Shown: piece after piece, positions 10,409 to 22,665 of the stretch | Layout: every line of letters starts with the position of its first letter | Position numbering within the stretch: the stretch's first letter is position 1 | NCBI RefSeq assembly: GCF_011386835.1 | Contig: NC_088797.1 | Span: 35,153,583-35,217,582 of the forward strand | Reading direction: 5' to 3' | DNA: 64,000 nucleotides | DNA from: Chrysemys picta bellii | Taxonomy: Eukaryota > Chordata > Testudines > Emydidae | Notes under the pieces: model-generated | Seen by the model: the letters and a program-made list of their open reading frames with translations, nothing else | Told to the model about the DNA's origin: nothing | Databases searched by the model: none | Translations under genes and position numbers: made by a program

Positions 10409-13400
10409 GCATTAGCACTGAAACCTATCCCCTGCCAAGGCGAGGGCTACCTCACCCTACCCTGAGTCCCTGCAGTCACAGATGTGGCAGCTTGTCTGAA
10501 CCAGCAACAGGATGACCTCATGGCAATCACTTTCTCTGGTTTCTTCTAGAGCAAAAACAGTTTCCACTGGCAAAATTACTTTTTCCCTTTGTCAGGAATG
10601 GAAGTTATGCATGTTATGCATCACCGAGGAAATAGCAGGTTACAGACCAAACTCAGAGTCCTGCATCACACTCAATCTGAATCTTATCTGCAAGCACTCA
10701 AACCACACCTGTTGATACTCATATCCCAGAAAGAATACTTGAACAGTGGAATCATGGGAGATGAGGATTTCACAGGCTCTTTTGGCTACCAGTAAGACAA
10801 GTCAGAATTACAAGCAGGTGTTTAGGCCACCAAGGAAAATCATCCTAATACAAAAACACGAATATAAGAAAAAAGTCAGCAAGCAGCAATGGATATACTG
10901 AAGCAGAAAGCAACCGCAAATGCAACAGAGCCCAAGATCTATGTTGGATTTTGCCAGATTCTGAGGTTCATCTGCCTGAGGTCTAGATGGACCTTTAGAC
11001 ACCCTAAAAAAAAATCCCAAACCCTACATTAAATAAAACGTAAGATTGCTTATAAATACACACAGTGCTCTAAAACAGAAGCTCTCATTTTATGTGCTCC
11101 CATATAGCCCTTTTCACAAACAATATGGGCTTTGGGTAAAACTGCTTCTTGTGCAGAGGACCAGTCCAGTCCTATGCAACTCTTAAATCCCCATTAAACC
11201 CTAATTTGAAGGCTAATGTGGGACTAAAATGATGCACAGGCTTTGTGCTGTCCCTCTGCACCAGGGTCAATTTCAGCCCGACTGCACAAAGAACGATGCA
11301 TCAATTCTCCTGCTCTAAATTACACTCCCAGGTAATAATGGTTTGTAAATATCAGGTAATAACAAATGGCCACTTTGGTTTTGTGATACTGCAGCAATGT
11401 ATGTTTTGTATAATGCAATATATCACATCAGTGGAAATCAGGAGATGTACATGAATGTTAATTATACATATTATTTGTATGTGGGCATTTCTCGTTGAAT
11501 TCAATGGGATGTGGGTATGTGAAACTCAGCTGTACTTGGCTCTAGATTTCTAGTAACAATGAGTTTATAAATGGATATAGATGGACCCTGTATGTTACTC
11601 TTGATTATTTTATGGATACCTGACATACTAATGAGGCAGCTTCCAGGACATGATGATGCTTCCAATCAATGAGAGCTAGTTAAGTACAAAACTGTGAACC
11701 CTAGGATTTGAGGCTAGTACTTCCTGTGGTGCAGTGACATTCTAGAAGGTAGGACTGCAGTTTGGAGGAGATAAGCGATGTAGTCAAATACACAAATTTC
11801 CCAAACATGATTTTGGAGGGGTACCTGGAGTTTCCTGATCCATTTAGCTTTCACTAGTTTCAGAAGAATTCATGAGAGCCTGTAAATGCTATATCAGCAA
11901 GGTATTTGTCTGTTTTCCCTTAAAGACAACCACACACCAAATTTCTGAATGTCAATTTGTATCTCCCTAAGTTTTACTATGACATCAATACTCTATTGCC
12001 AACCCCAAAGTGTTCAGAAAAGATAAGTCAGACCCCCCAAATCATGAGAAGGACTTAAAAATTATGAGATTTTAAAAAATAGGTCAGAAGAGGAGTTTCT
12101 TTTTATTTGCCTTCTGGTTTCTGAGCATTTAGGGTTCATTGTTTTAGACTTCTCTCTGCAACCATGAGGGCTAGCAACTTGTTCTTTTTAAAAAAGTAAG
12201 CTGAGATTCTCACAGAAGTACTTGCCTCCAGGAGCTGGGGCTTTACGATAAACATGAAATGCTGTCAATAACAATAACACTATGAGAGCTGGTAATGCTG
12301 CTAGCTTAAAAATGTGGGCATGAAAGGGAGGAATGACTTTTTGTTCTGTCCCTGTACATTGGATTCACAGCAAATCATCCTTAAATGTCACAGAGATTCT
12401 TTGGCTAGAACTACAGGATTCCAGCCACACGGTGAACAGAGCCAGTGGGATTACATTCTTTACCTTTTTATTATACACAGAATGCTAGAATCTATAATGT
12501 TTTAAAGTACTTATATACACCATAGTCTGATATGATTTATTTGATTATAGCAATAACATTTTAGTGCCATTTTATCTGAGAGTTCATGGAATGTTTTAAA
12601 ACCCAAGCCTAATGGAAGCCAATCAATCACCACATTTTCAAAGCACAAATTATTTAAGTTTTTGTACTACATGGGGCTAATCACTGCATAGAGATATGTG
12701 TATCCTCTTGTTTTGACTGATGTCATTCATTTTTCTTTAGGCTGCCCTGATTGATAGTCTAAGTGCTGAAGTTAACCAGACAAATGGATGTGCACTTCTG
12801 GGGTATTTCCAGCCCAGCTGCCTTTTTAGCACTAAAAACTTCTTACGTCTGATAGCAGCATGCAGCTGCTCCTGCTCATACAATTGAAATTACAGTTTGG
12901 AATGGAAAGTGACAGCCTACACTTTTTCTCTTACATTAAGGATTTTGTTCGTCATCTCTCTCTAGGCAACTGGCAATTATAAATGAGCTGTATTAAACGT
13001 ACATTTATATTCGAATGGGTGGTTTGGTTTCCAAAGGCCCTATTAAAACATATATTACTAGCATTGCTGAAAAACCAAAGTGCTATCATGTCCATTTGTT
13101 TCCCGTCCTATACAAAATGGAAGCCAAAGATTGTGCGGATTAAGTCTGTTGCTTTTAATAACGGGAAAAATCCTCAATGTGCCAAATCTTGCTCGACTTA
13201 GTTAAGGGAATCAACCAATCAAAGTAAATGGGCTGACGCTCATGTTTTAGACAAGCAAGACTTGGCTCATGTGCAAAAGTTTTGGTAGAATGCAGGCTTC
13301 TCCTCACAGGTCCCCCAAAGCATTTGAAACCTAACTCAGACAGTTCCAGCCTAAAGCACTGTCTCAATCTCTTTGCTCAAATGCTTTACATTGGGTCGTC

Positions 13401-15626
13401 ATTGGCTGACAAGCATGGTGAGGTTCTAAGTAAGTTTCACATGAAGAATTGAAGGGAAAGTTTTCATATCCAAAATTTTTCATTCGTATATTTTGCAAAA
13501 GGGCACATGTAAATAGATTTGGGAGGAGTAAAAATATTCTTTTTGAAATCTCTTTTTAGGAACGGTGTTCGCTTGATTCTTCGTTACTCAGGAAAGAACA
13601 GAATCCTGTAATAATAGCAATTACCTAAGAAACCTATTTTACTGAGCATATCATTCTGTGTAATGATTTTTTAAAAGAGTTGCTTTTTCCTTTAATGGTG
13701 CTCATTTCTGCTATACAGTTGGGAAGCTGGAAATTAACACATGGTTTTCATATTGACATCTTTTTTGTAAGCATTGTTAGCAAAACTAAAGTCCAGGAAA
13801 AACCTGGATGCTTTAATTCACATTTACATGAAGTATCAAGGGTGCATTACATTCAGTCAATCTCTCATTGCCTATCAGCAGTATGTTTATACTCTGAGGA
13901 GCCATCAATACTAAAGAATATGGCTTTTGCTAATGGAATTCACCAAGTATCTCCAGCAAAGTCCCTTTCTAGCTGACATCTCATAGAACTATTTCAATTT
14001 GGCTTGAATGCTAATTGTGATATTTTTGTAAGAGATCTGCCCTGCCAGCTGGTATCAAATGATTGCTGATATTTTATACACATAAAATAATAGCACATAA
14101 GACAAGCACACAGGACTGATCCCAGTAAAAATAACATATCCATCATAAACAATGATGCGGCGGAGTCGTATTTAACTGTCCCCATTTTATTTTACCATGT
14201 CTGACCATTAAAAAAAATTAAACACAATAAACCAGGACTAATGTTGTCTAATGCTCCGAATTTGTATCACTGTTTTATCACAAGGCAATTGACCTAGGAT
14301 TTCATTAAATTTCTCAGAGACCAGAAAGAAGTTTAAATCCTGTTCACCTTCCTGACATTACTGATTCCCTGGGCCTCGGGCGGGGGGTGGGATGGGGGGC
14401 TATTCACGTGAGCAACAAGAGCAGGACACAGCCCCAAATGCATTTGTTGTTGAGTCATTCTAAAGGCCAATCGTGCTCCTCTTGGAGTCTGTAGGAGTTT
14501 TGTCCAGAATTCCAATGGGAGTAGGAGCAGGTTCTATGTCAGAACTTTGACTCATTTAAACATTGTTCCTATAACCTAAAAGTTATTTTGTCACGTTGCA
14601 GTTTATTAATTCACTTTTTGCTAAAGATCAATTGTTTTTCTGCTTTCTGAAATACAAAAATGACAATGAATTACCATTAGATTGGAAAGGCGATTTCCAT
14701 CACAAACTGAGCTGGACTCTAAACCTTTGCATCAACATTCAGCTAAGAATGGACATCTAGCTATTGCAGATACCAATATATGTCCCAACACCTCAGGTGT
14801 TTCAACAGGGATACAGGCAAAATACTTTTATCCATGAATTCAAGGGAAAAAGCCCATTTTCCTTTTAGAAACAATGGAGAGAACAATGGATTGGCATCTT
14901 TCAACAATAGTTTTTTTTAACATAACCACCTTATATGAGAATTAACTTTAGAAAGTGAAGTTTGCTTTCTAGCAAAATACAATACGTAGTGGGGAAAAGT
15001 TGGCCCGCAAGTTTTTGAGCTGAGGGGAATGAAGATCTTGTTGTTCTAACTGTTGTTTTATTCTTTCCTGTTTTTCTGCTTCACAAACCACAATGTAACC
15101 TGCTGATGGTGAAGAGGCTCTCAGAATAGGCACCCTTCTGACAGCACACTCAGTGGCGAGCAATAGCTACTCCATTATCCATCTCAGTGCAAAGGAAATT
15201 CAGAGAGTCGTTTCAAACTGCTCAGTTTGTAGCGTTTTCTCCCTCATTCCTGCCCATGTCACACCAGTGAAGTCAATAGGGTTGCATGGGGTCAAATAAG
15301 GATAGAATTCAGGCCATATGAAATAATGGCTGAATAAATAAAAGTTTCTATTGCAGCTTCTGAAAATGAGCTAGCTCTACATGTATGAAAGCTACATACG
15401 TTAACATTTGAGTACATTTGGCGGGTACATTTGCCAAGGGTCTAGACAGATTCCACAGAGATTTTGATTAAGGTAGATCAAAATCATTAAAGAAGCCTGA
15501 ATAAGCTGGTAAACTGCAGTTCTGTTACAACCAGTGAGCTGGTTAGGCTAGAATGCCAAACTAAAAATATTAGAGCAAATCAACAAACAATTGGCATGTC
15601 GAACAGCAGCTGTTTGATAGACTTTA
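10409..15626. other. Long AT-rich stretch without a gene
   Basis: No ORF here resembles a known family and the longest are under 100 codons. The part at about 11990-12240 ('gccaaccccaaagtg' ... 'accatgagggctagcaac') has the texture of an old dispersed repeat, but no ends can be set. A GGGCGGGGGGTGGGATGGGG patch sits at 14376-14400. The rest, especially 12.6-13.9 kb, is low in recognisable repeats and could hold conserved non-coding elements. This cannot be tested without an alignment. Confidence 0.5.
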
Positions 15627-15634
15627 GCTTAACC

Positions 15635-15930
15635 CAGAGGCAGCGCCAGGGTTTTTGGCGCCCTAGGCGGGGGTCCGTCTGCGCTCCCGGTCATCGTCGG
15701 CAATTCGGCGGCGGGGGGGGGTGTCCTTCCACGCTCCTGGTCTTTGGGGCACTTCGGCAGCGGGTCCTGGAGCGAGTGAAGGACCCGCCGCAGAATTGCC
15801 GCCGCTGACCCGGAGCGCGGAAGGACCCCTTGCTGCCGAATTGCCGCCGAGGACGGCAAAATGACGCCCCCCCCAAATCCTGGTGCCCTAGGCGACCACC
15901 TAGGTTGCCTAAATGGAAGCGCCGGCCCTG
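15635..15930. mobile_element. Non-autonomous hAT element, GC-rich (296 bp)
   Basis: A perfect 8-bp target duplication GCTTAACC flanks it (15627-15634 and 15931-15938). The ends CAGAGGCAGCGC and, reverse-complemented, CAGGGCCGGCGC match at 9 of 12 positions and begin with the hAT-typical CAG. The interior is a GC-rich sequence without coding capacity. Confidence 0.88.
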
Positions 15931-15938
15931 GCTTAACC

Positions 15939-17380
15939 TTCCACCTCAGTATGCATACAATGGAAATTAAGGGCTTGATTCACCCCTACATTACTCCAGT
16001 TTTACACTGGTGCAAGGAATGAGGTAGACGGCTAATAACAAGCCTAACTCCTTTATATTGTAACTGCACAAAAACCACGTAGCAAGGGCTGCTAATACTA
16101 CACTGGGATGAGAGGTTGTGTGAAAAGCATATTCAAATGCTGGGCTCTAAAGCACAGCACACAGTCGAGCCCATAACTATTGAAGTACCCATTTTATAAC
16201 TGATCTTAAAAAAATTCCATTTAAATGATCCAGGCTTTTGCTACACATTCCAACCCTAAGTAGAATCAAACGCTCTGCAGGGCACAGAGAGCTCAGCTCT
16301 TACCATTCTTCAATGGAAATGCCTATTTAAAGCAGATCTCCCCTTTTAGTTGGGCAGCAAAGAGTTTTGTGATTAGCAGAGCCAGATTGTGGGCTGGCCT
16401 GCGTAGTGGACAGTAGAATTGGGGAGAGTAACAGCTTCCCCTTCTGCATGGCCTCATATCTACGCTGCAGGTTGGGGAGACGTGCCTTCCTTTGATGTCC
16501 ACCCTTAGCTAGCCAGCAGAGATGAGCTGACACAGGGGGGTGCTAATGAGCTGTACTGTTCAGAGCGATATGTGCTAAACCCAAGGTAATACTCAAACAA
16601 AGGAACAGGTGGTTGACTTGCAGATTTACAATTTACAACCGGTACCATCTCCTGAAGCTAAGGGACAGTATTTGCTACCACAAGATGAGAAGACTAACCA
16701 TACTTGCGGTGGGCTCTTACCTCTTCTGGAGGCTTTGGAGGCTCGGGAAGTCCCCAGCGTTGATACAAGAGCAGCACAACCAGGAGTCTGCTGTGTTTGG
16801 TGGCCATCTCTAGACTCTCTGATCTCTCACAGCACTTCCTGTTTCTTTCCCACTAGGAGCGGCAGAAGCAGTTCAGGATTTTTGCAGGCTTATTAGGAGA
16901 TGTATTTATTTCTTAGGTGTCAATCACCATAAGACCCCAGGACCATGGAAGGAGTTTAAAAGTACATTGAATCCCCCATAATCAAGATGCTTACTCATGT
17001 GGAAACAATCCAAGTTGACAAAGGCAGCACACTCCACCTCTCATAGCATGAGCCTCTCTCATTTTTCAGGCCTGTATGTCTTTTCTCTCTCTCTTTATGG
17101 GGATGACTCCTCTTTCTCTCTGCTCCCAAACCCTCTTGCTTTCAGCTGCTGCCAGTCTCTACCTTTTCATATCAATCCTGACATCACTGCTGGTCCGCAT
17201 GCTCCCCTGATACTGAGGCCCTTCCCGCTCTTCCACCAACAGCCATTCATTTGCGAGAAACTGAGTGTTATCACAAGAGAAAATGAGGTTTGACAGTCTT
17301 AGCTTAGTTTCTACCATATAATTTTCAGCTTCACAGAGGGCTAGATTCTGCCAGCCTGGCTCAAGAGTATTCCCTTTTCC
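15939..17380. other. No gene seen
   Basis: It contains only short ORFs without family resemblance. A 'gattcacccctacattactccagttttacactgg' type segment at about 15977-16011 may be half of a degraded palindromic MITE. Otherwise it reads as unique sequence. Confidence 0.5.
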
Positions 17381-17384
17381 TGTG

Positions 17385-17600
17385 GGCCCTTTAAATAGCG
17401 CCCAGAGTCCTGGGATAGCGGGGGCTCCAGGGGCTATTTAAAGGGCCCTTGACTCCAGCTGCCTCTGCAGCCCTGGTCCTTTAAATAGCCGCTGGAGCCC
17501 TGCCGCTTCCCCAGGGCTCCAGCAGCTATTTAAAGCACTGGGGCGGTAGAAGCAGGGGAGCCCCGGGCCCTTTAAATAGCCCCCGGAGCCCCGGGCTGCT
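17385..17600. repeat. TTTAAATAGC repeat block in alternating orientation
   Basis: The 10-mer TTTAAATAGC occurs at 17390, 17480 and 17571, and its reverse complement GCTATTTAAA at 17433 and 17525. The spacing is about 45 bp with strict alternation of orientation. The words between are GC-rich (GGGCCC, GGAGCCC, CTCCAG). This yields a roughly 90-bp direct repeat made of two inverted halves. Confidence 0.8.
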
Positions 17601-17636
17601 GCTGCTGCTACCCCGGTGGGGGGAGGGGGGAAGAGA

Positions 17637-17679
17637 GGGAGGAGGAGGAGGAGGAGGAGGAGGAGGAGGCGGCGGCGGC
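17637..17679. repeat. (GAG)n/(GGC)n trinucleotide repeat
   Basis: A run of about ten GAG units passes directly into GGC units at the end of the GC-rich block. Confidence 0.95.
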
Positions 17680-17945
17680 ACTTACCTTACAGGGTGGGCT
17701 GGGGCTGGCTCTGACCCCCTCAGCCCCGCCCCTTCTGGGGGCCAGAGCTGGCCCCAGCAAACCGGTAAGTCACTGGATTTACTTTCACCCCTAGAACTGA
17801 GGCACATTGGTAGAGCTCTGTGGGGATGTTTCACGGCACCAGCTCCCATTTTATGGCTGGCTCTAGCTAGCACATTTATAACCTTAACTCCCGTGAGTGT
17901 TAAAATTTAAATTAAAATGACAGAAATACTCTAGTTTAAACTTTA

Positions 17946-18010
17946 TGGGCTAGATTCTGAGAGCCTTATTAAGGCTGAGTAGTACCCTTATTCCCTGAGA
18001 AATCCTACTG
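17946..18010. repeat. Half of a palindromic MITE (GATTCT...GAGTAGTACC type)
   Basis: 'gggctagattctgagagcc' followed by 'ctgagtagtacccttattcc' resembles the left arm of the palindromes at 20297-20395 and 38158-38264. The right arm is missing. Confidence 0.4.
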
Positions 18011-18240
18011 ATCTCTCACTGCTGAGATTGTATAGAGAATTATTAATCAGTCTTCTCCAAGGGAAACATACTGCTGGTTGAAGAATCAAATATCTAAACC
18101 AGAGCTTAATTCTAAGCTTCTGTATCAGTAAACATACCACCTGAATTATTACTTGGTTCAGTATGACGATATAATTAGAGGATATAATATTTAGAAACAT
18201 GAGAAAATACTTCAATTCCTATTCATTAGGTGAAATATAG

Positions 18241-18333
18241 TATACCTCTACCTCATATAACGCTGTCCTCGGGAGCCAAAAAATCTTACCGTGTTATAGG
18301 TGAAACCGCGTTATATTGAACTTGCTTTGATCT
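18241..18333. mobile_element. Fragment of a TA-target DNA transposon (Tigger/mariner-like)
   Basis: It starts after TA with 'tacctctacctcatataacg' and continues 'ctgtcctcgggagcc' and 'gtgaaaccgcgttatatt'. The repeated 'ataacg'/'cgttata' words and the TA start suit a Tc1/mariner-superfamily non-autonomous element. Only one end is present, so the class is tentative. Confidence 0.4.
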
Positions 18334-19159
18334 GTTTCTTCGTATACTGCCCAACTCAATAGGACTCCACTCCTGATTGGGACTCCTGGACACTAGCATA
18401 ATAATAGTATGGGAAAAGCAAGTGCACTGGTCTAAACGTAATTTTCTAATACAGTAAAATAATTACACCCATTTTAATTACATGTATATGCACCTTTCTG
18501 CTAATGCTTTATAGATCACAGGTACTACATGCCTGATCAGAAGCCATGCCCAAAAGGTGAAATGTAAATTTAATGAAAAGCTCCATGACACCTAGTGCTA
18601 CAAACCTTAAGAATGGCAGCTCTAGATTAGGGATAACATCTCAGAGCTATATATAGACATGGCAAATAAGAACAAAAGGAGTTGTGATTAGTTGGTGTTA
18701 GTCAAACAGTAATATACTTAGAGATAGGTGACCTTGATTTGCATCACTTAATCTCCCTAGAACATCTTGCTTTGAACTTAAGACATAGGTCTCATGTTCT
18801 TCTTGGCAAAAGCTGTTAAAGAGGAACATGAAAAATAATCTCATAAAAAGGTTAGGTGAAAAATGAAGCAGAGAAGGTGACAAAAAATGTTTAGTGGCAG
18901 AGGGTGTCATAAAGTGCATTCGTTTGTGCTAGTTTAAGGGGTGAGGAGTAGGCTTTTCTGTCCTTACATAGCACAGACCCTCCCCTTCAGCTAGAAAAAC
19001 ATTTTGTTTTTTAAAAATTTGAAGCACTCTTGGGGAAAATAGGTTTAAATGACAGGAAATTAAAGTTCACAAGCTCAGATTCATTCTGTGAGCCCCCAAA
19101 CTATTTTGAGAGCTTTGCTCATCTCTAGTAATATGCTAGATTTGCCACTTGGTGAAGAA
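18334..19159. other. No gene seen; AT-rich
   Basis: No recognised repeat, RNA gene or plausible ORF was found here. Confidence 0.55.
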
Positions 19160-19740
19160 TGACCCAGTGGTTAGGGCAGTAGCAGGTTCAAGTCTCCCCT
19201 CTGGAACAGACTTTGGGCTCGATTCACAGGAGGACTTAGAAGCCCAAAATTCCAGAATCAGGCTCCACTGGGATTCACAAAACCCCCACTTAGTGGCTGC
19301 TGAACACCTATGCACATGCACATGGCAGCCCCTCACCAGGTGTAAGGCCCCAGAATGCTGCATGAACTGGGGAACGATAGTGTTCCTCCACCTAATTCAC
19401 CTGCAGAGCCCGATCTGGTAAGCATGCTCAGAACTCTCCTATTGGATCAGGCCCCTATAGGCAAGCCTACACAGAACATATGGGGGGTCAGGGGGAGGAG
19501 AGGGGAAGGAGGACTTCCCTCATAACCTTTAGCCCAGTGATCTGAGCTCTCACCTGGGAGGTGAGGGACCCAGGGTCCAGTCCCCCTGCTCCAATCACTC
19601 TTTTGTTATTTATCCACAGTGGAACAGCGTCAACAGAAGATATGGAGGGAGCTCCACAACAGAATATCCCCTAGCCCAGCAGCTAGGGCCCTCACCTAAG
19701 AGGTGGCATATCCCTGTTCAAATCCCTTCTGCCCCTCAGG
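19160..19740. repeat. Three tRNA-like (pol III box) modules
   Basis: Three times an A-box-like segment is followed by a B-box-like segment. A at 19168-19178 (TGGTTAGGGCA) pairs with B at 19185-19195 (GGTTCAAGTCT). 'AGTGATCTGAGCTCT' near 19536 pairs with B at 19573-19583 (GGGTCCAGTCC). 'AGCAGCTAGGGCCCT' near 19676 pairs with B at 19715-19725 (TGTTCAAATCC). None folds into a complete tRNA in my reading. I take them as tRNA-derived SINE heads or an old multi-unit repeat, not tRNA genes. Confidence 0.5.
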
Positions 19741-20036
19741 TCTCCCATATCCCCTAACAATTGGACTAAAAGTTATGAGCAAGGTTGTCCCTTCCCTTGC
19801 CCCAGACTTTGTGCAAAAACTGTGCAGGTGACTAACTCCAAGAGAGAGTTTGCAGCTGACACTCTCAAGCAGAGGGAAGGACCTCCCTGCAGCCTGGAAT
19901 TAGGCGCTGCACCTTGCCATGGCATCTGCTATTGGCTAGCGTGCTGGCTTTTGAGAGTCCCATTCTCAGGCACCCCTCTCTCCTCTCAGCAGCTCCATGT
20001 CTAAATTTCTTTGTGAACATAGTCCTTCCTGTATGT

Positions 20037-20165
20037 CACCTTGAGCAAGTCACTTAGCCTCTCTGTGCTTCAGTTCCTCATCAGCAAAATGGGGATCTCT
20101 CTCTACCTCAGAAGGTTGTTGGGAGGATAAATCCATTACAGATTGTGAGATGTTAGATATCTAAG
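20037..20165 (+). repeat. MIR-type SINE fossil
   Basis: The words 'ccttgagcaagtcacttagc', 'ctctctgtgcttcagttcc', 'tcatcagcaaaatgggga' and 'gttgttgggaggataaat' are in MIR order on the plus strand. Confidence 0.85.
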
Positions 20166-20296
20166 ATACGCTAGCTAGCTTTGAGTTGGATAGAGAAGGG
20201 GTGCCTGACTGAAGAGTGGCTGTGTCTCCTCGTTTCACAAATATTTCAATTGGCAGAGGAGCATCAGTAGATCTCAGGGGAGTTCTAAGCACATAG

Positions 20297-20395
20297 GGCC
20301 AGATTCTTAGACAGATTGAATAGTACCTTACTTAAAAAACTGTCCTACTGAAGTCAATTTGAGATCATATGTGGAGTATGGTGAGTAAGGGGATC
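20297..20395. repeat. Short palindromic MITE (GGGCCAGATTCT type)
   Basis: The left arm 'gggccagattcttagacaga ttgaatagtacctta' is mirrored loosely by 'ggtgagtaagggg' at the right. The centre has 'actgaagtcaat'. It is related to 38158-38264. Confidence 0.45.
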
Positions 20396-20420
20396 ACAGT
20401 CTAGCTCATAGGACATAAGC

Positions 20421-20486
20421 TGAAATCCTGGCTTCCCTGAAATCAATGGCAAAACTCCCATTGATTTCAATGCAACCAGGATTTCA
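20421..20486. repeat. Short palindromic MITE (TGAAATCCTGG type)
   Basis: It begins TGAAATCCTGGC and ends CCAGGATTTCA, with complementary inner words 'gaaatcaatgg' and 'ccattgatttc'. Two other copies lie at 41037-41102 and 62179-62241. Confidence 0.75.
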
Positions 20487-20905
20487 CCCACTTGGTTTAA
20501 AAGATTGATAGTTAAACAAATGGGACCAAATCTTGTCACCTATAACATCCGAGCATTAACTTCAGTACGGCAGCCTGGGTGACATGGAAGGGGAAATGTG
20601 GAAATGCAACATTTTGATTGATATGCTGTTTAACAGGGAACTAGTATAAATCTTTCATCACCAAGGAAATATGCTTTGAATGTTTACTTTGAATGATATG
20701 TCTTACTGATGCCTTCTACGCCTGCTTGGCCTGTAAAGAACCTTGCCAAGGAAGCCAATGAGCATCAATGTAATGAACAATCAGAAAAGACCTGGATTAC
20801 CATTTCTGTTTGCAGTGATAAAGGGCACAGCTGGGCAAAGTGGTAAATGGAAGATTTAATGGGTAGTGACCAAGTAGCTGGAAAAATCATATTTAAAGCA
20901 ACTAT

Positions 20906-20992
20906 GGGCCAGATATTCAGCTGGTTTAATGCAGTGCAGTACCACTAATTTTGCTGGAGTTATGCCAACTTACACGGCTGAGGATTTGGTCC
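20906..20992. repeat. Short palindromic MITE (GGGCCAGAT..CAGCTGG type)
   Basis: Left end GGGCCAGATATTCAGCTGG; right end, reverse-complemented, GGACCAAATCCTCAGC. Relatives are at 43168-43252 and 59314-59463. Confidence 0.65.
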
Positions 20993-22364
20993 AAAACTGT
21001 TTGAAAGTTACAGAAGTATTAAAATAAAACTTAAAATAATACCCTTGATCAAGTTTGCATTTTTTTTATTATAAAGATAAGTTTGCAGTAATTAAATGTA
21101 GCCATTAATCCTAATGGACCATGATTGTCAGTAAGAAATAGTTTGTTATAACAACTCTATAGATGGCTGAAGCATTTTATTACTGCTCTGTACTGAAGGA
21201 AATGCTGGAAAGTTTCCAGATTCCAGTGTAACTGGCAGATATTATTCCACCTTCCACATCACATTGATGAATGGCCACCCACTTGGAATATGGAGGCGAT
21301 TGCCACTGATTTCACTTCCCTTTATTGCAGCATATGAAAAGTTTTGGTTTCATTTAGGTATCATGGAAATTAAACAAGTGGCCATCTGTCAGTTACACCA
21401 ACACACATCCAGAATATCTCGTCTGAGATCTGCGCAATTGCTCTGAATTTCCATCAGTGCAAGGGGGCAGAATTTGGCCCTATGTCCACACAAACCATAA
21501 CTTCAAAAGAAGAAATGTTTATAACTACTCTATAACTTGGGGGGTTCTTTCATCCTCAACGATAAGGGCTATGTGGAGTTACCAAGAGTAAGGCACAGAC
21601 CTGGGAAAGTACTGTGACTCCAGTCCCCCTGCTTTCCTCTTGCTCCATTTGGAAGCAAGCTGTGCTACCCCTTTACCAGGCACTGCTTCCCCCCCCCCCC
21701 CCCCCCGGCATTGGTCCAGTTGTGCCTGCTGTCATGTGGTGAGCGGAAAGGCAAGACTCCGTTCACACCCCAGCCGGGCCCTCTGACTCCCCATGCCCAG
21801 CTACCCAGGAGGATAAAAGGTGTTTCCATGTAGTTACATGACTGTGAGCAGACTTCATGGAAATACAAGATATTCAAACTTTGTTCATTCAAAGTAATGA
21901 ACATCTAAGTGTTCTGACACCTGAGTACAATAGCTAGTGAAAAATATCACAGCCCTGCAACAGGGTTTCTATCCTTTGTAAAGAAAGGAACTGACAAAAC
22001 TGTAGCAATAGAACACATGATTAACATGAGGTTGCTGATTTCTTTGGTTGGATTCTACCAGCAGAAACAAGGAGTGGGACATTGCACCACTAGATGGCAT
22101 TGCCTGGTGAAAAGGCAACGATTTGTTTGGTTTTACTGCTGCTGTGCTGTGTCGCCTTGTAATCTGTTACACGCTCCGAACAATCGCACCAAAGACAATG
22201 GTGTTTTCTTCTATTATATCATGTAGACTTTTTTCTGGGGAAAAAAGTTTAAAACAATGTCTCATGATAGAAGAAGGATTTACTTGTAATTTGGGAACTG
22301 GTAATGTCCTTTAATATAAATAAACAGAGAAGCACTAAAGCAGTACAGTGCCTACAGTAATAAT
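20993..22364. other. No gene seen
   Basis: Unique-looking AT-rich sequence with an 18-base C run at 21689-21706. No recognised element or plausible coding region was found. Confidence 0.5.
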
Positions 22365-22665
22365 AAATAACACTTATATAGGGCTTTTCATCTTCAAAGA
22401 GCTTAAAACTAATAATTAATTCACTCCCATGACATCCCTGTGCAACAATATTATTAGTAGCCATAGACATACAAATGGGGAAAAAGAGGCAGACTGCTAA
22501 GTGACAGGGTCCCAGATCCTCGAAAATATTTAAGTGCCTCATTGATCTGAATGGAACTGAGATTCCTAAAAACCTTTGGGATCTGGGCTGCAGGGAGACA
22601 AATTCAGAAACTCCCAATCTTGTGCTCACACCACTAGACCATAGAATATATGACCAACAATCAAT
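22365..22665 (-). repeat. MIR/L2-type fossil, antisense, interrupted by a palindromic MITE
   Basis: 'acttatatagggcttttcat' and 'caaatggggaaaaagaggc' at the left, then 'ctaagtgacag', resemble a MIR-like repeat in reverse. The sequence is broken at 22508-22589 by a palindrome and resumes near 22592 with 'cagggagacaaattcag' and '...caccactagaccata'. Confidence 0.5.
22508..22589. repeat. Short palindromic MITE (CCCAGATCCTC type)
   Basis: Left arm 'ggtcccagatcctcgaaaat' is mirrored by 'aacctttgggatctgggct'. The same family is at 51541-51604. Confidence 0.7.
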
